From: Roseobacter sp. MED193
GTDB lineage: Bacteria > Pseudomonadota > Alphaproteobacteria > Rhodobacterales > Rhodobacteraceae
DNA: 64,000 nt
Assembly (NCBI RefSeq): GCF_000152965.1
Contig: NZ_AANB01000005.1
Span: forward strand, 62,001-126,000
Reading direction: 5' to 3'
Numbering within the stretch: position 1 is the stretch's first letter; every line of letters starts with the position of its first letter. The position numbers and the translations under genes were made by a program. Below are positions 1 through 7,767 of the stretch, one piece after another. The notes beneath the pieces were generated by a model. The model had not been told where the DNA came from, ran no database searches, and worked only from the letters and a program-made list of their open reading frames with translations.

Positions 1-107
1 CTGGGCTGAGCCGCACGCTCCATTTCGGCAAAGGCCGGGTCATACACGAGGTTATCGCCACTCGGGGCGTCCTCCTCCATGGACTGTAATAACACAGCCA
101 AATCCAT
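1..107 (-). CDS. tssA: Type VI secretion protein TssA (ImpA family), N-terminal fragment
   Basis: Only the first 35 codons lie in the window; the gene continues beyond base 1. The reverse strand from the ATG at 107 reads MDLAVLLQSMEEDAPSGDNL followed by VYDPAFAEMERAAQP. The pattern of an acidic stretch, then SGxxLxYDPxFxxxE, is the hallmark of the ImpA_N domain at the start of TssA. TssA is a baseplate and sheath-assembly factor of the type VI secretion system and works in the cytoplasm. The call rests on this short motif, so the family is likely, but the TssA subtype cannot be told. It implies a T6SS locus to the left of the window. Confidence 0.7.
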   Translation of the reverse strand, partial: MDLAVLLQSMEEDAPSGDNLVYDPAFAEMERAAQP

Positions 108-283
108 ACGACTGACCCCCCAATAATCAGGTCAAGCGCCATCTGGAAAACCACATACCATATCAACGTACAGACATGCAGCGACCCCAGGTGCGCCACT
201 CACAAAACAATAACTTGACGTGGAGTGAGCCTTATCGCCATCTTAAAGTCAATTGTTTTTGCACCTTTTTGTGAGTGGTTATC

Positions 284-1132
284 ATGTGTGCAGACCGTGT
301 TACTGGTGACGAAATTCGGGCCATGGTACGTGAAGGTACCAAGCGGCGGACGAGCTTTGCTTTCTGTCTGGATCCGCTCAAGGACCCCTTGATGATGATA
401 CAACCCGGCAGCAAACCAGAGACCCTGCGCGCGCCTCTGAAGCAGGCCGGCGGCAAGCCTCCGGTGCTCTGGGGAACCTATGTTGTACAGGGTGACCAGA
501 TGGAAATGACCTGCGAGCAGGCCCCGACGCAAATGCTGTTGCAGCTCAAACGGTTTATGAAAGCCAACCGTCCCAAAGTGAATGTTTTGTTCCTAGACGA
601 TGGCGGCAATACGCTCGACAGTCTCAAACCTGACTCTGCAACAGACGCCGCCGCGCAAAATGCCGATGCCAGTGATATTTCCGCGCCGGGAATTGACGCC
701 AGCGCCATAGAGCCGCTCAAGCGCCGACTGAAACGCATTCAACCGCGAATCGCTCTGGCCCCTGGACCGTTGGAACTGAAACTGAACCGCGCCCTGGGCA
801 AATCCGTTTCCCTCATCAATGCGGGGCGCTTGCAAGAAGCCGAAACCCTGGTGCTGGTGATAGAACGCGCCCTGGCCGCTTTGGGCAAGGATCGCGAAGA
901 CGAAGAAACCACCCTCAAACGCGGCCAGCGCGAATCCGATCAGCGCTCACTTGGGGCGCAGGTCAAACGGGCGCAGGGTTTGCAGGCGCATGTGGCCCGC
1001 GCCCCCGGACCGGCCCGTGATCGGTTGACCCAGGCCATCCACAAAGCCGCAAGATTGTTGAAACAACGTGATTTGAACGGTGCCCGAGACGCGATGGACA
1101 AGATCGAAAAGGCCCTGACCTCTTTGGTTTGA
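284..1132 (+). CDS. Uncharacterised T6SS-neighbour protein with an internal repeat
   Basis: I do not recognise this 282-residue protein. It is divergent from tssA. An N-terminal domain (about residues 1-110, mixed alpha/beta, containing WGTYVVQGDQ) is joined by an Ala/Asp-rich linker (about 115-145) to a charged helical C-terminal half. That half holds two copies of a module of about 40 residues, each starting APGP and ending IE(R/K)AL, which align without a gap at an 81-residue offset (about 159-197 and 240-278). There is no signal peptide or membrane segment, so it is probably cytoplasmic. The ATG at 284 follows a GAGTGG and is preferred over a GTG at 275. A T6SS accessory role is inference from position only. 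Confidence 0.6.
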   Translation: MCADRVTGDEIRAMVREGTKRRTSFAFCLDPLKDPLMMIQPGSKPETLRAPLKQAGGKPPVLWGTYVVQGDQMEMTCEQAPTQMLLQLKRFMKANRPKVNVLFLDDGGNTLDSLKPDSATDAAAQNADASDISAPGIDASAIEPLKRRLKRIQPRIALAPGPLELKLNRALGKSVSLINAGRLQEAETLVLVIERALAALGKDREDEETTLKRGQRESDQRSLGAQVKRAQGLQAHVARAPGPARDRLTQAIHKAARLLKQRDLNGARDAMDKIEKALTSLV

Positions 1133-1212
1133 TCACCCCCAGGCCCAAGCCACCGGAACACATAGATAAGATTGAGACTTAACACAGATCCCTTGCAAAC
1201 CCGGAGACCGCG

Positions 1213-1656
1213 ATGCCCTTCACCTCCTCTTTTCTTTCCGTCATGAGCCGTAGTTTAGCCATTGTCCTGCTGGTCATGCTTCCGCAGTTCAGCAGAGCCG
1301 AAACCGGGCCGCTTTTGGTCGAGCTGAACAAGATGGAAGAGATCGACAGCGGCGGGTGTCGCGCCTTTTTCCTGTTTCGCAATCAAACAGGAAAAAGCTT
1401 TGCCGGCTTTGAAATGTCGCTGGCCATTCTGGATGGTCAGGGCGTTATCGACCGGTTGCTCTCGGTGGATGCCTCCCCCCTACCGGTCCAGCGTACAACC
1501 TTGAAACTGTTTGAGGTTCCTGAGATTTCCTGCAGCAATATCTCAGAGATCCTGCTCCATGATGTGACCGCCTGCCAGCCACAAAACGAGGCTGAAATGG
1601 ATTGTTTTGCGATCCTTACTCTGGGCTCGCGCGCCAGTGCCAAACTGGTGAAATAA
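1213..1656 (+). CDS. Exported hypothetical protein preceding the ExbB/TolQ-like operon
   Basis: This 147-residue protein has a typical Sec signal peptide: a basic start, a hydrophobic core LAIVLLVML and a likely cut after FSRA near residue 29. The mature part (about 118 residues) looks beta-rich and holds four cysteines (in GGCRAF, ISCSN, TACQ and MDCF) that could form two disulfides in the periplasm. I cannot name a family. It ends two bases before the TolQ-like start, so it is very likely the first gene of that operon and may be a periplasmic or outer-membrane partner of the motor. Confidence 0.6.
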   Translation: MPFTSSFLSVMSRSLAIVLLVMLPQFSRAETGPLLVELNKMEEIDSGGCRAFFLFRNQTGKSFAGFEMSLAILDGQGVIDRLLSVDASPLPVQRTTLKLFEVPEISCSNISEILLHDVTACQPQNEAEMDCFAILTLGSRASAKLVK

Positions 1657-1658
1657 CA

Positions 1659-2276
1659 ATGGGAGCAATTTTGCAAAACCTCACCACCGGAGGGCCGATC
1701 ATCGCGCTCTTGGCGGTGATCTCGCTGCTCTCGCTCACCCTGATCGCGGTGAAGCTGGCGCAGCTTTGGCCGGTGACCTCGGGCAAAGACCAACGCCAGG
1801 CCGCGATTGAGCTTTGGCGGGGCGGCGATAAACACGGAGCTCAGGCCAAGGTTGCATCGGGAAAATCTCCTGCTGACAGGATCCTGCATTTCGCCATGAG
1901 CGCGATGCAAGGGGGGCTGAAAGGCCCGGTGCTGACCTCTGAACTGGAGCGACGCGGCAATGAAGAAATCCAAGGCATGAATGGGCTGATCCGGCTGTTG
2001 GAGCTCATCGCGATGGTCTCTCCGCTGCTGGGGTTGCTGGGCACCGTTTTGGGTATGATCCAATCGTTTCAGGAGTTGGAACTGGCACAGGGTGCCGCCA
2101 ATGCCTCGGTGCTGGCCGGGGGGATCTGGCAGGCCTTGCTCACCACCGCTGCTGGCCTGGTTGTCGCTATTCCTGCGGCCATTGCGGCGGGGCTGTTTTC
2201 TGCCCGCATTGATCACGCCGCAATGCTGATAGAAAGCGCTGTCGGCCAGTTGATGTTGGCGGATCATGCCAGATAA
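1659..2276 (+). CDS. MotA/TolQ/ExbB-type proton channel protein
   Basis: This protein of about 205 residues has three hydrophobic segments in the ExbB/TolQ arrangement: one near the N terminus (IIALLAVISLLSLTLIAV) and two in the C-terminal half (LIAMVSPLLGLLGTVLGMI and ALLTTAAGLVVAIPAAIAA). The SPLLGLLGTVLGM and LLTTAAGLVVAIPA motifs are diagnostic. The family forms the pentameric inner-membrane channel that couples proton flow to a periplasmic partner. The start at 1659 directly follows the upstream stop. Two ExbD-like genes and a TonB-like gene follow, so this is the stator of a Tol/Exb-like motor. The lack of TolA, TolB and Pal suggests it is not the housekeeping Tol-Pal system. Confidence 0.85.
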   Translation: MGAILQNLTTGGPIIALLAVISLLSLTLIAVKLAQLWPVTSGKDQRQAAIELWRGGDKHGAQAKVASGKSPADRILHFAMSAMQGGLKGPVLTSELERRGNEEIQGMNGLIRLLELIAMVSPLLGLLGTVLGMIQSFQELELAQGAANASVLAGGIWQALLTTAAGLVVAIPAAIAAGLFSARIDHAAMLIESAVGQLMLADHAR

Positions 2277-2294
2277 CGGCAGGAGCATATCCTG

Positions 2295-2705
2295 ATGGTG
2301 CTCAACCGTCGCGCCCGCCCCCAGGCCCTGATCTCGTTGGTGCCGATGATCGACGTGATGTTGATCCTTTTGGTGTTCTTCATGGTGACATCAACCTATC
2401 TCAACCTCGATATGATCCCAGCCCTGCGCCCCGGTGAAGGCAGCGCCAGGTCTGACAGTGCGCCTGATGTGCGCCTGATGATCCGCATACAGGCGGATGG
2501 TCAGCCTAGTCTGCGCGGCGAAACGCTGTCCCCCCGAGATCTGAACCGGGTTCTGGATCAGGCCCTGGCCAAAGATCCCCTGACGCAGCTGGTCATTTTG
2601 CCCTCAGGAGCCGCCTCTACTCAGGCTTTGATTACGGTGATGGATCTCGCCGCGACAGCAGGCATGCAAAACATGCGCGTCTTGCGCCTGGAGGCCCGGC
2701 AATGA
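2295..2705 (+). CDS. ExbD/TolR family protein, first copy
   Basis: The 136 residues follow the ExbD/TolR plan: a short cytoplasmic start, one membrane helix with the proton-carrying Asp (SLVPMIDVMLILLVFFMV; D in PMID) and a small periplasmic domain. ExbD/TolR proteins sit inside the ExbB/TolQ pentamer, where this Asp is the protonation site. The gene is 18 bases after the channel gene and overlaps the next ExbD-like gene by four bases, so the module carries two different ExbD paralogues. Such tandem pairs occur in Exb-like systems beside other energised machines. Confidence 0.85.
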   Translation: MVLNRRARPQALISLVPMIDVMLILLVFFMVTSTYLNLDMIPALRPGEGSARSDSAPDVRLMIRIQADGQPSLRGETLSPRDLNRVLDQALAKDPLTQLVILPSGAASTQALITVMDLAATAGMQNMRVLRLEARQ

Positions 2706-3127
2706 AGCTAAAACGCGCCAGCACCAGGCCTCAATCCGAGACCATTATCGCATTGATCGACGTGGTGTTTTTTCTGTTGGTGTTCTTTATGCTGATTGGG
2801 CGCATGGATGCCACTGCCCCCTTTGACGTTGCCCCTCCGCATGCTCAGACAGGTCGTGACATGCCCGCAGGCGGTGTCACCTTGGCGATCTCCCCGATGG
2901 GTGATCTGGCCCTGGATGGTCGTGCAATTGCCGCTGAAACCCTTGCCTCTAAACTGACTGTCGAATTGGTCAAGGACCCTGACCTGCGTCTGCGCATCAA
3001 TGCCCATCGTGACACGGATCTGCGCCATGTTCTGCCCTTTGTCAGCCAAGCAGAGGGCCTGGGTATCCTTGACGTCATCCTTGTGGTGACACCGGAACGG
3101 TCCGCAGCATCGGGTGGGCGCCCGTGA
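2702..3127 (+). CDS. ExbD/TolR family protein, second copy
   Basis: This second 141-residue ExbD/TolR paralogue has the motif ETIIALIDVVFFLLVFFML, with the conserved Asp in the membrane helix followed by a periplasmic domain. It overlaps the preceding copy at its start (ATGA) and the following energy-transducer-like gene at its end, indicating translational coupling. The two copies are clearly different outside the helix, so they may form a heterodimer in the channel pore. That is inference from the known ExbD dimer and the adjacency. Confidence 0.85.
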   Translation: MKLKRASTRPQSETIIALIDVVFFLLVFFMLIGRMDATAPFDVAPPHAQTGRDMPAGGVTLAISPMGDLALDGRAIAAETLASKLTVELVKDPDLRLRINAHRDTDLRHVLPFVSQAEGLGILDVILVVTPERSAASGGRP

Positions 3128-4722
3128 AACCAGCGGCGCATAGTTTGGACCCAGAAAATCGCTCACCCGGTGTCAGCCTCTGGGCCCTGGGGATTGCCGC
3201 CTCTGCCTCCGCGCATCTTGGGGTTCTGGCAGGCCTTATTCCATTTCTGGCGCCTGACCCTGTGGTCCAGCAACCAAGTCCGGAAAGCGCCCTGACGATG
3301 GAATCGCAACAGGTTGCACGCAGTCGGGCACAGGAGCAAAGGGCCAACCCAGAACGCGGAAAACAGATTTCAGCGCAAGGCGATAGCCTAGGCGCTGGGG
3401 CAGTGCAGGAAACCTCAGCACGCCCCAGCTCCCCCGCCCTGCTCCCCGTTACAGCGGCACCAAGCCAGGGCGACCAAATCGCCAGCAGAGCGCCCCAAGG
3501 CGTCACCACCTCTTCTCAGATCCCAAAACCACAGCCCGCAGTCGCCCGTGTCGCCTCAGGAGAACCCGCGCCAGTGCGCCTCGCTCCCAGCCAGCCCGTG
3601 TCAGCCCGCCCTGCCCTTGCACAGCCTGTCCCGACCCGTCCCGTAGAGGCTCAGCCCCTGTCAGAGCGCCCGGCAGCGGCTCAAACCCTGCAAGCCCAAC
3701 GCCCCGAACTGCCCGCAGCTCTGGTGCAAACCCCTGCGTCGAATGTAGTCACTGCCGCGGCGCAAAACCCGACCGATGCCAGTGCTACCTCTCCACAGGC
3801 GCTTGCCCATGTGACACAGACCAGTATCGCCCCAACCCAGCCCCTTGCAGAGGCTGCCACCGCGCCCCAACACGCCCCAGAAAGCCAACCGCAAGCAGAA
3901 GCCATTACCGCCGCCTTGGCCTTTCAGGGCGATGCAACCAAAGACCTTGATCCCGCCTCAATCGCAGCCTTTCAAAGCTTCACCAGACCTGGCGATCCAA
4001 CCAGCCAAGCTGCAGGGCTTCGCGATGGTGTCGCAGGTTTGCTGGCAGCGGTGCCCTGTTCCCGCCTGCAAGTGGTCTTTGATCCCGAAACTGCCACGCT
4101 GGAGTTACGGGGCCATCTGCCCGAAGACGCCCTGCGCCAGCCGATTTTAGCTGCCCTGCAGGGCCAGATGGGGCGGGATATTGCCCTGTCAGACAAAATG
4201 CGGCTGTTGCCGCGCCCGCAGTGTGGCGCGCTCAGCGGGATCTCCTCCGTTGGTCTGCCACAAAGTACAGATCAGATTACCAACCCGCTGCTGCTTGGGC
4301 CCGATGCACAGGCCCGCGTTCTGGGCTATTCCGGCGGTGAACAACTCTACTTTGACCTGACAGCGCCCGATTATCCGGCCTATCTCTATGTCGATTACTT
4401 TGACGCCGCAGGCGATGTTATCCATCTCAGCCCCAATGCGCATATTCCCCTGAAACTGGCCGCCCCCAAGAGCCCCCAGCGGGTTGGCGCAAAGACACCC
4501 GAAGATCCAGGTTTGCGCATTACCGTCGGACCACCCTATGGCCAGGAGATCGCCGTGGCTTTTGCAGCGTCCACCCCCCTCTATGAGGGCCTCCGCCCTC
4601 TCAGCGAACCTGCTGCTCCCTATCTGGATTTTCTGCGCCGCAAAGTCGCAGAGAAACGTGGCGAAGATGCCGATTTCAAGGGGGAATGGGTCTACTTCCT
4701 CGTGGAAACTCAGGCAAACTGA
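3124..4722 (+). CDS. TonB-like envelope protein with a DUF4384-like C-terminal domain
   Basis: The 532-residue protein starts with one membrane anchor (about residues 18-40, WALGIAASASAHLGVLAGL). A long Pro/Ala/Gln-rich spacer follows (about 55-260) with imperfect units such as PVSARPALAQ, PVPTRPVEAQ and PLSERPAAAQ. Next comes a globular region (about 290-375, BON-like in feel, with CSRLQVVFDPETATLELRG), and then a C-terminal domain (about 395-530) with YLYVDYFDAAGDVIHLSPN, typical of DUF4384. The anchor and spacer recall TonB/TolA, but no TonB-C domain is seen. Overlap with the ExbD-like gene suggests it is the energised periplasm-spanning partner of this motor. Its target is unknown. Confidence 0.7.
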   Translation: MKPAAHSLDPENRSPGVSLWALGIAASASAHLGVLAGLIPFLAPDPVVQQPSPESALTMESQQVARSRAQEQRANPERGKQISAQGDSLGAGAVQETSARPSSPALLPVTAAPSQGDQIASRAPQGVTTSSQIPKPQPAVARVASGEPAPVRLAPSQPVSARPALAQPVPTRPVEAQPLSERPAAAQTLQAQRPELPAALVQTPASNVVTAAAQNPTDASATSPQALAHVTQTSIAPTQPLAEAATAPQHAPESQPQAEAITAALAFQGDATKDLDPASIAAFQSFTRPGDPTSQAAGLRDGVAGLLAAVPCSRLQVVFDPETATLELRGHLPEDALRQPILAALQGQMGRDIALSDKMRLLPRPQCGALSGISSVGLPQSTDQITNPLLLGPDAQARVLGYSGGEQLYFDLTAPDYPAYLYVDYFDAAGDVIHLSPNAHIPLKLAAPKSPQRVGAKTPEDPGLRITVGPPYGQEIAVAFAASTPLYEGLRPLSEPAAPYLDFLRRKVAEKRGEDADFKGEWVYFLVETQAN

Positions 4723-4728
4723 GGCACT

Positions 4729-4751
4729 GCAGCATGCCAAGGGCATGCTGC
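4729..4751. terminator. Hairpin after the Exb-like operon
   Basis: A perfect 10-bp inverted repeat (GCAGCATGCC / GGCATGCTGC) with a 3-base loop starts six bases after the stop of the DUF4384-like gene. No T run follows, so it may be an mRNA-stabilising hairpin rather than a strict intrinsic terminator. It lies between convergent genes. Confidence 0.5.
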
Positions 4752-4876
4752 CAGGCCCAACCGAGATTGGTCGATCTTTGATTGACCGGTCTTGGGCGGG
4801 AGCCCCCCGTTTTCAGCCTGAAATGCCCGCTGTCAAAGCCCCACCGAACCAATGCCACTCTGACTAAGGTGTCAAA

Positions 4877-6388
4877 CTACTGACATCCCCCCGCAGCCCA
4901 GGATTTCAGGCTTCGTTTCATCACACCACCAAAAGGGTGTTGTTTGCTCAGAGATCGCTGCATGTTCAGGCTCAGATAGGTATTGGCCTGGGTACACAGG
5001 CGCTCTTGGGTCCATTGATGGCACGAACTGCAGGTCTGGGTTTTCCAGTAACTTTCTGGCAGACCTTCAACCGGAGGAAACAAAGGCGTTTGTTCAATAA
5101 GCTCTGCCAGGCTGCGGCCGCTAATCGTCTCCAGGTCAGACTCCAGAGGGCTGACAAAGGTCACAGGGCCAGCTTCCTTGTGGCGCGGCACAGCTTCGGG
5201 TTCCGGAGTTGCCACTGCGGTGTCGTTTTCCACGCCCTCGCCAACTGGATCTGTGCTTTGCCCAGCCTGCAATGCTGCAATTTCCGTTGTGGCTATTTCA
5301 GCATATGTTCCAGTGGGGTAGCTTTGCAAATAGGCTTCATACCCCGCCAGAGATCCGTCTTCTTGCGCCGCTTTGAACAGGGCTGTTTCAGTTGCATCCG
5401 GAGCAGCCGGAGCTGAGGTCGTTTCCTTCGGTGCAGCAGATCCAACAGAAAGCTCTTCAGCCATGACGTCTGCCAACAACCTGCGGGCCTCATCGGCAAA
5501 ACTTCCATCAGGATAGCCCCGCAAGAACAGCATCAGCTGTACCGGGTCCCGCGCGGACCGGACCGAGCGCCAGAGCTGCAATTCCTCGGTTTCAGCAACG
5601 GTCAAAATCGGGCTTTCAGGCGCCTCGACGAACATGAAATCGCTCACCAAAGAGGAGGTATCCCAGGGTGTCTGTTGTCCCCCACTCTGTGCCAGCACCG
5701 CGCGGCGCACTTCTTTGAACGCCTGTTCAATCGGCTGCCCCGGCACCACGATCTGTTCGACCACAGCCTGGGTAAAGGGACTGTTTTCCCCCTGCCCGTC
5801 CAAGGCCACCCCGCCCGGCGCGGTGGCATAGGCCAGGAAGGTTCCGGTTGGGGCTTTCATTTCTGCAAGCCCGCTTTCGTTCAGTTCAGGCACATTTTCA
5901 AAAGGATTGTTCCGACAGGCATCCAGGATCACCAGATTGGTCCGATTACGAGCCGAAGCCATCTGTCGCAGTACCGTCTGCGCTTCAACCGCCATCAGAT
6001 CCAGATCAGCAGCATCCGCCAGCGCAACATCCACCGGCAGCAGGTAGTTGTTGCCAAAGCTCTGCACACCGTGGCCCGCGTAGTAAAACAGCCCCGTGGC
6101 CTCTGACCCGGCCGCGCGCAGGTCTCGACCGAACTGCGCGATGGCCCGCTTCATCTTTGTCTGGCCGAGATCAACCGCCATGGTGACACTAAAGCCCAGG
6201 CCCTGCAAAGTTTGAGAAATCATTTGAGCATCATTCACCGGATTATCCAGCGCAGATACACTTCCATAAGACGCATTACCGATGACCAGCGCGAGACGCG
6301 CGTCATCTTCAGAGGCCCGCGCCGCACCCGTCAGCAGTGCTACCAGCACAACAATGCGAAAGAGGCAGCTCGCCCAGAAACCAGTCAC
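4877..6388 (-). CDS. Caspase-family (peptidase C14) exported protein
   Basis: A signal peptide or anchor (LFRIVVLVALLTGAARA) is followed by a caspase-like domain. It begins RLALVIGNASY, carries the catalytic His in LFYYAGHGVQ and has the catalytic Cys in LVILDACRNNPF. The later part has a helical repeat-like stretch (FKAAQEDGSLAGYEAYLQSY) and a Cys-rich tail with CSSCHQW. The longest frame starts with TTG at 6418; a GTG at 6388 has a GGAGAG eight bases upstream and still keeps the signal peptide. Caspase-like proteins of this class are common near bacterial envelope systems, and their substrates are mostly unknown. It is divergent from the YceI-OmpA gene. Confidence 0.8.
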   Translation of the reverse strand: MTGFWASCLFRIVVLVALLTGAARASEDDARLALVIGNASYGSVSALDNPVNDAQMISQTLQGLGFSVTMAVDLGQTKMKRAIAQFGRDLRAAGSEATGLFYYAGHGVQSFGNNYLLPVDVALADAADLDLMAVEAQTVLRQMASARNRTNLVILDACRNNPFENVPELNESGLAEMKAPTGTFLAYATAPGGVALDGQGENSPFTQAVVEQIVVPGQPIEQAFKEVRRAVLAQSGGQQTPWDTSSLVSDFMFVEAPESPILTVAETEELQLWRSVRSARDPVQLMLFLRGYPDGSFADEARRLLADVMAEELSVGSAAPKETTSAPAAPDATETALFKAAQEDGSLAGYEAYLQSYPTGTYAEIATTEIAALQAGQSTDPVGEGVENDTAVATPEPEAVPRHKEAGPVTFVSPLESDLETISGRSLAELIEQTPLFPPVEGLPESYWKTQTCSSCHQWTQERLCTQANTYLSLNMQRSLSKQHPFGGVMKRSLKSWAAGGCQ

Positions 6389-6569
6389 AACAGTTACTCT
6401 CCAAATATTCTGTCCCAAGGGGACACCTCACAGAATCGAGGTTTTTACAGGCCGAAGCTACGCAATCCTTGCATTTTACCCTAGGATTTTCGTTAATCGT
6501 CACAGGCGCCCAGTTTTCAGTCACCTTCGGGGCAACCCTAATTGATCTTTCTAGTATGAGTATTTTGCC

Positions 6570-7613
6570 ATGGTACGCCAGTTTCTTCGCCCGCTCCTAG
6601 TCTTATTCTATTTCATCGCGCAGCCTGCGCTGGCGGCGGACCCTTTTGAGCATGGCTGGCAGCTCGACCCGGAGGCCTCCGCCATCACCTTCTTGTCGGT
6701 GAAGAAAGACACAATCGCGGAAACCAGCCAGTTTGCTGCCATCAGCGGTCAAATCACCGAGCGTGGCGTGGCCCAATTGATCATCGCACTGGACTCTGTT
6801 GATACAAAAATCGACCTGCGCAATGTTCGCATGCGGTTTTTGTTCTTTGAAACCTTCACCTTCCCAGAGGCCACGGTGACCGCTGTTCTTGATCCTGTGC
6901 CCCTCCAGGATTTGCCCAGCCTGCGGCGTAAAGTGATCAACCTACCGGTTACGCTCTCCCTGCATGGCGTCGAGGTCGAGCTGGAAGCGGAGGTGGCAGT
7001 CACCCTGATCAGCAATGACCGGATCAATATCTCAACCCTCAACCCTGTCATCCTGCAACTCGAAGATTTCAACCTGATGGGAGGGCGAGACAAGCTTCAG
7101 GAGGCGGCAAATGTTACGATCACTCCTTTGGGCATTGTGAACCTGAACCTTGCTTTTGATCGCCGTGCCCCTGGCACCCCGGTTCTGGCCGCAGTGCCAG
7201 CGGTGAGTGGCGCCACAGCCGCACTGGAAACTGCGGGCGATTTCAGTCGGGAGGCCTGCATTGGGCGTTTTGACATTCTGTCACAAAGCCGCAGTGTGAA
7301 CTTCGCGCCCGGAACCTCGCGGCTGGACCAACGCTCCACCAGCTTTCTGGACAGCCTGTTTGATATCATCAGCCGCTGCCCGGCAATGGTGATTGAGGTC
7401 GGGGGTCACACGGATGACAAGGGCAGCGCTGCCGCAAACACCCGTCTCAGTCAGAAACGGGCAAGCTCGGTCGTCCGCTACCTGTCAGATAAAGGGATTG
7501 CGCGGGACCGTCTACAGTCGGTGGGCTATGGAGAATCCACCCCCCTGGTTCCCAATAACTCAGCCCAAAACCGGGCAAAGAACCGCCGCATTGCCTTTAA
7601 GGTCCTGAACTAA
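6570..7613 (+). CDS. YceI-like / OmpA fusion lipid-binding and peptidoglycan-binding protein
   Basis: The 347 residues comprise a signal peptide (ending AQPALA), a YceI-like beta-barrel domain (about 25-195, beginning WQLDPEASAITFLSVKK) and an OmpA C-terminal domain (about 235-347). The latter has the peptidoglycan-binding signature VIEVGGHTDDKGSAAANTRLS and ends with RVGYGES-like and NRAKNRRIAF elements. YceI domains bind isoprenoid-like lipids, and OmpA domains bind peptidoglycan in the periplasm. The fusion suggests an envelope-anchored lipid binder. It starts 150-180 bases from the divergent caspase-like gene, and the two may share control. Confidence 0.8.
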   Translation: MVRQFLRPLLVLFYFIAQPALAADPFEHGWQLDPEASAITFLSVKKDTIAETSQFAAISGQITERGVAQLIIALDSVDTKIDLRNVRMRFLFFETFTFPEATVTAVLDPVPLQDLPSLRRKVINLPVTLSLHGVEVELEAEVAVTLISNDRINISTLNPVILQLEDFNLMGGRDKLQEAANVTITPLGIVNLNLAFDRRAPGTPVLAAVPAVSGATAALETAGDFSREACIGRFDILSQSRSVNFAPGTSRLDQRSTSFLDSLFDIISRCPAMVIEVGGHTDDKGSAAANTRLSQKRASSVVRYLSDKGIARDRLQSVGYGESTPLVPNNSAQNRAKNRRIAFKVLN

Positions 7614-7767
7614 GCGCGGGCAGCTTCCCCTAAGTCGCAAAGAACTCTGCCCCTTACAGGGGATCTGGATTTTGCCAAAGGCGACCATAACCGATGTGAC
7701 CGGTCGGGGCCGCCGCGCTGACGCAGAGGCCTAACAGACCCATGGGCCTGGGCCGTTCACCTTGGGG

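Noticed and set aside
1437-2288. 283-codon open frame on the minus strand
   Set aside because: It is antisense to the TolQ-like gene, whose membrane helices and motifs are clear. The antisense product is low-complexity Gln/Arg-rich.
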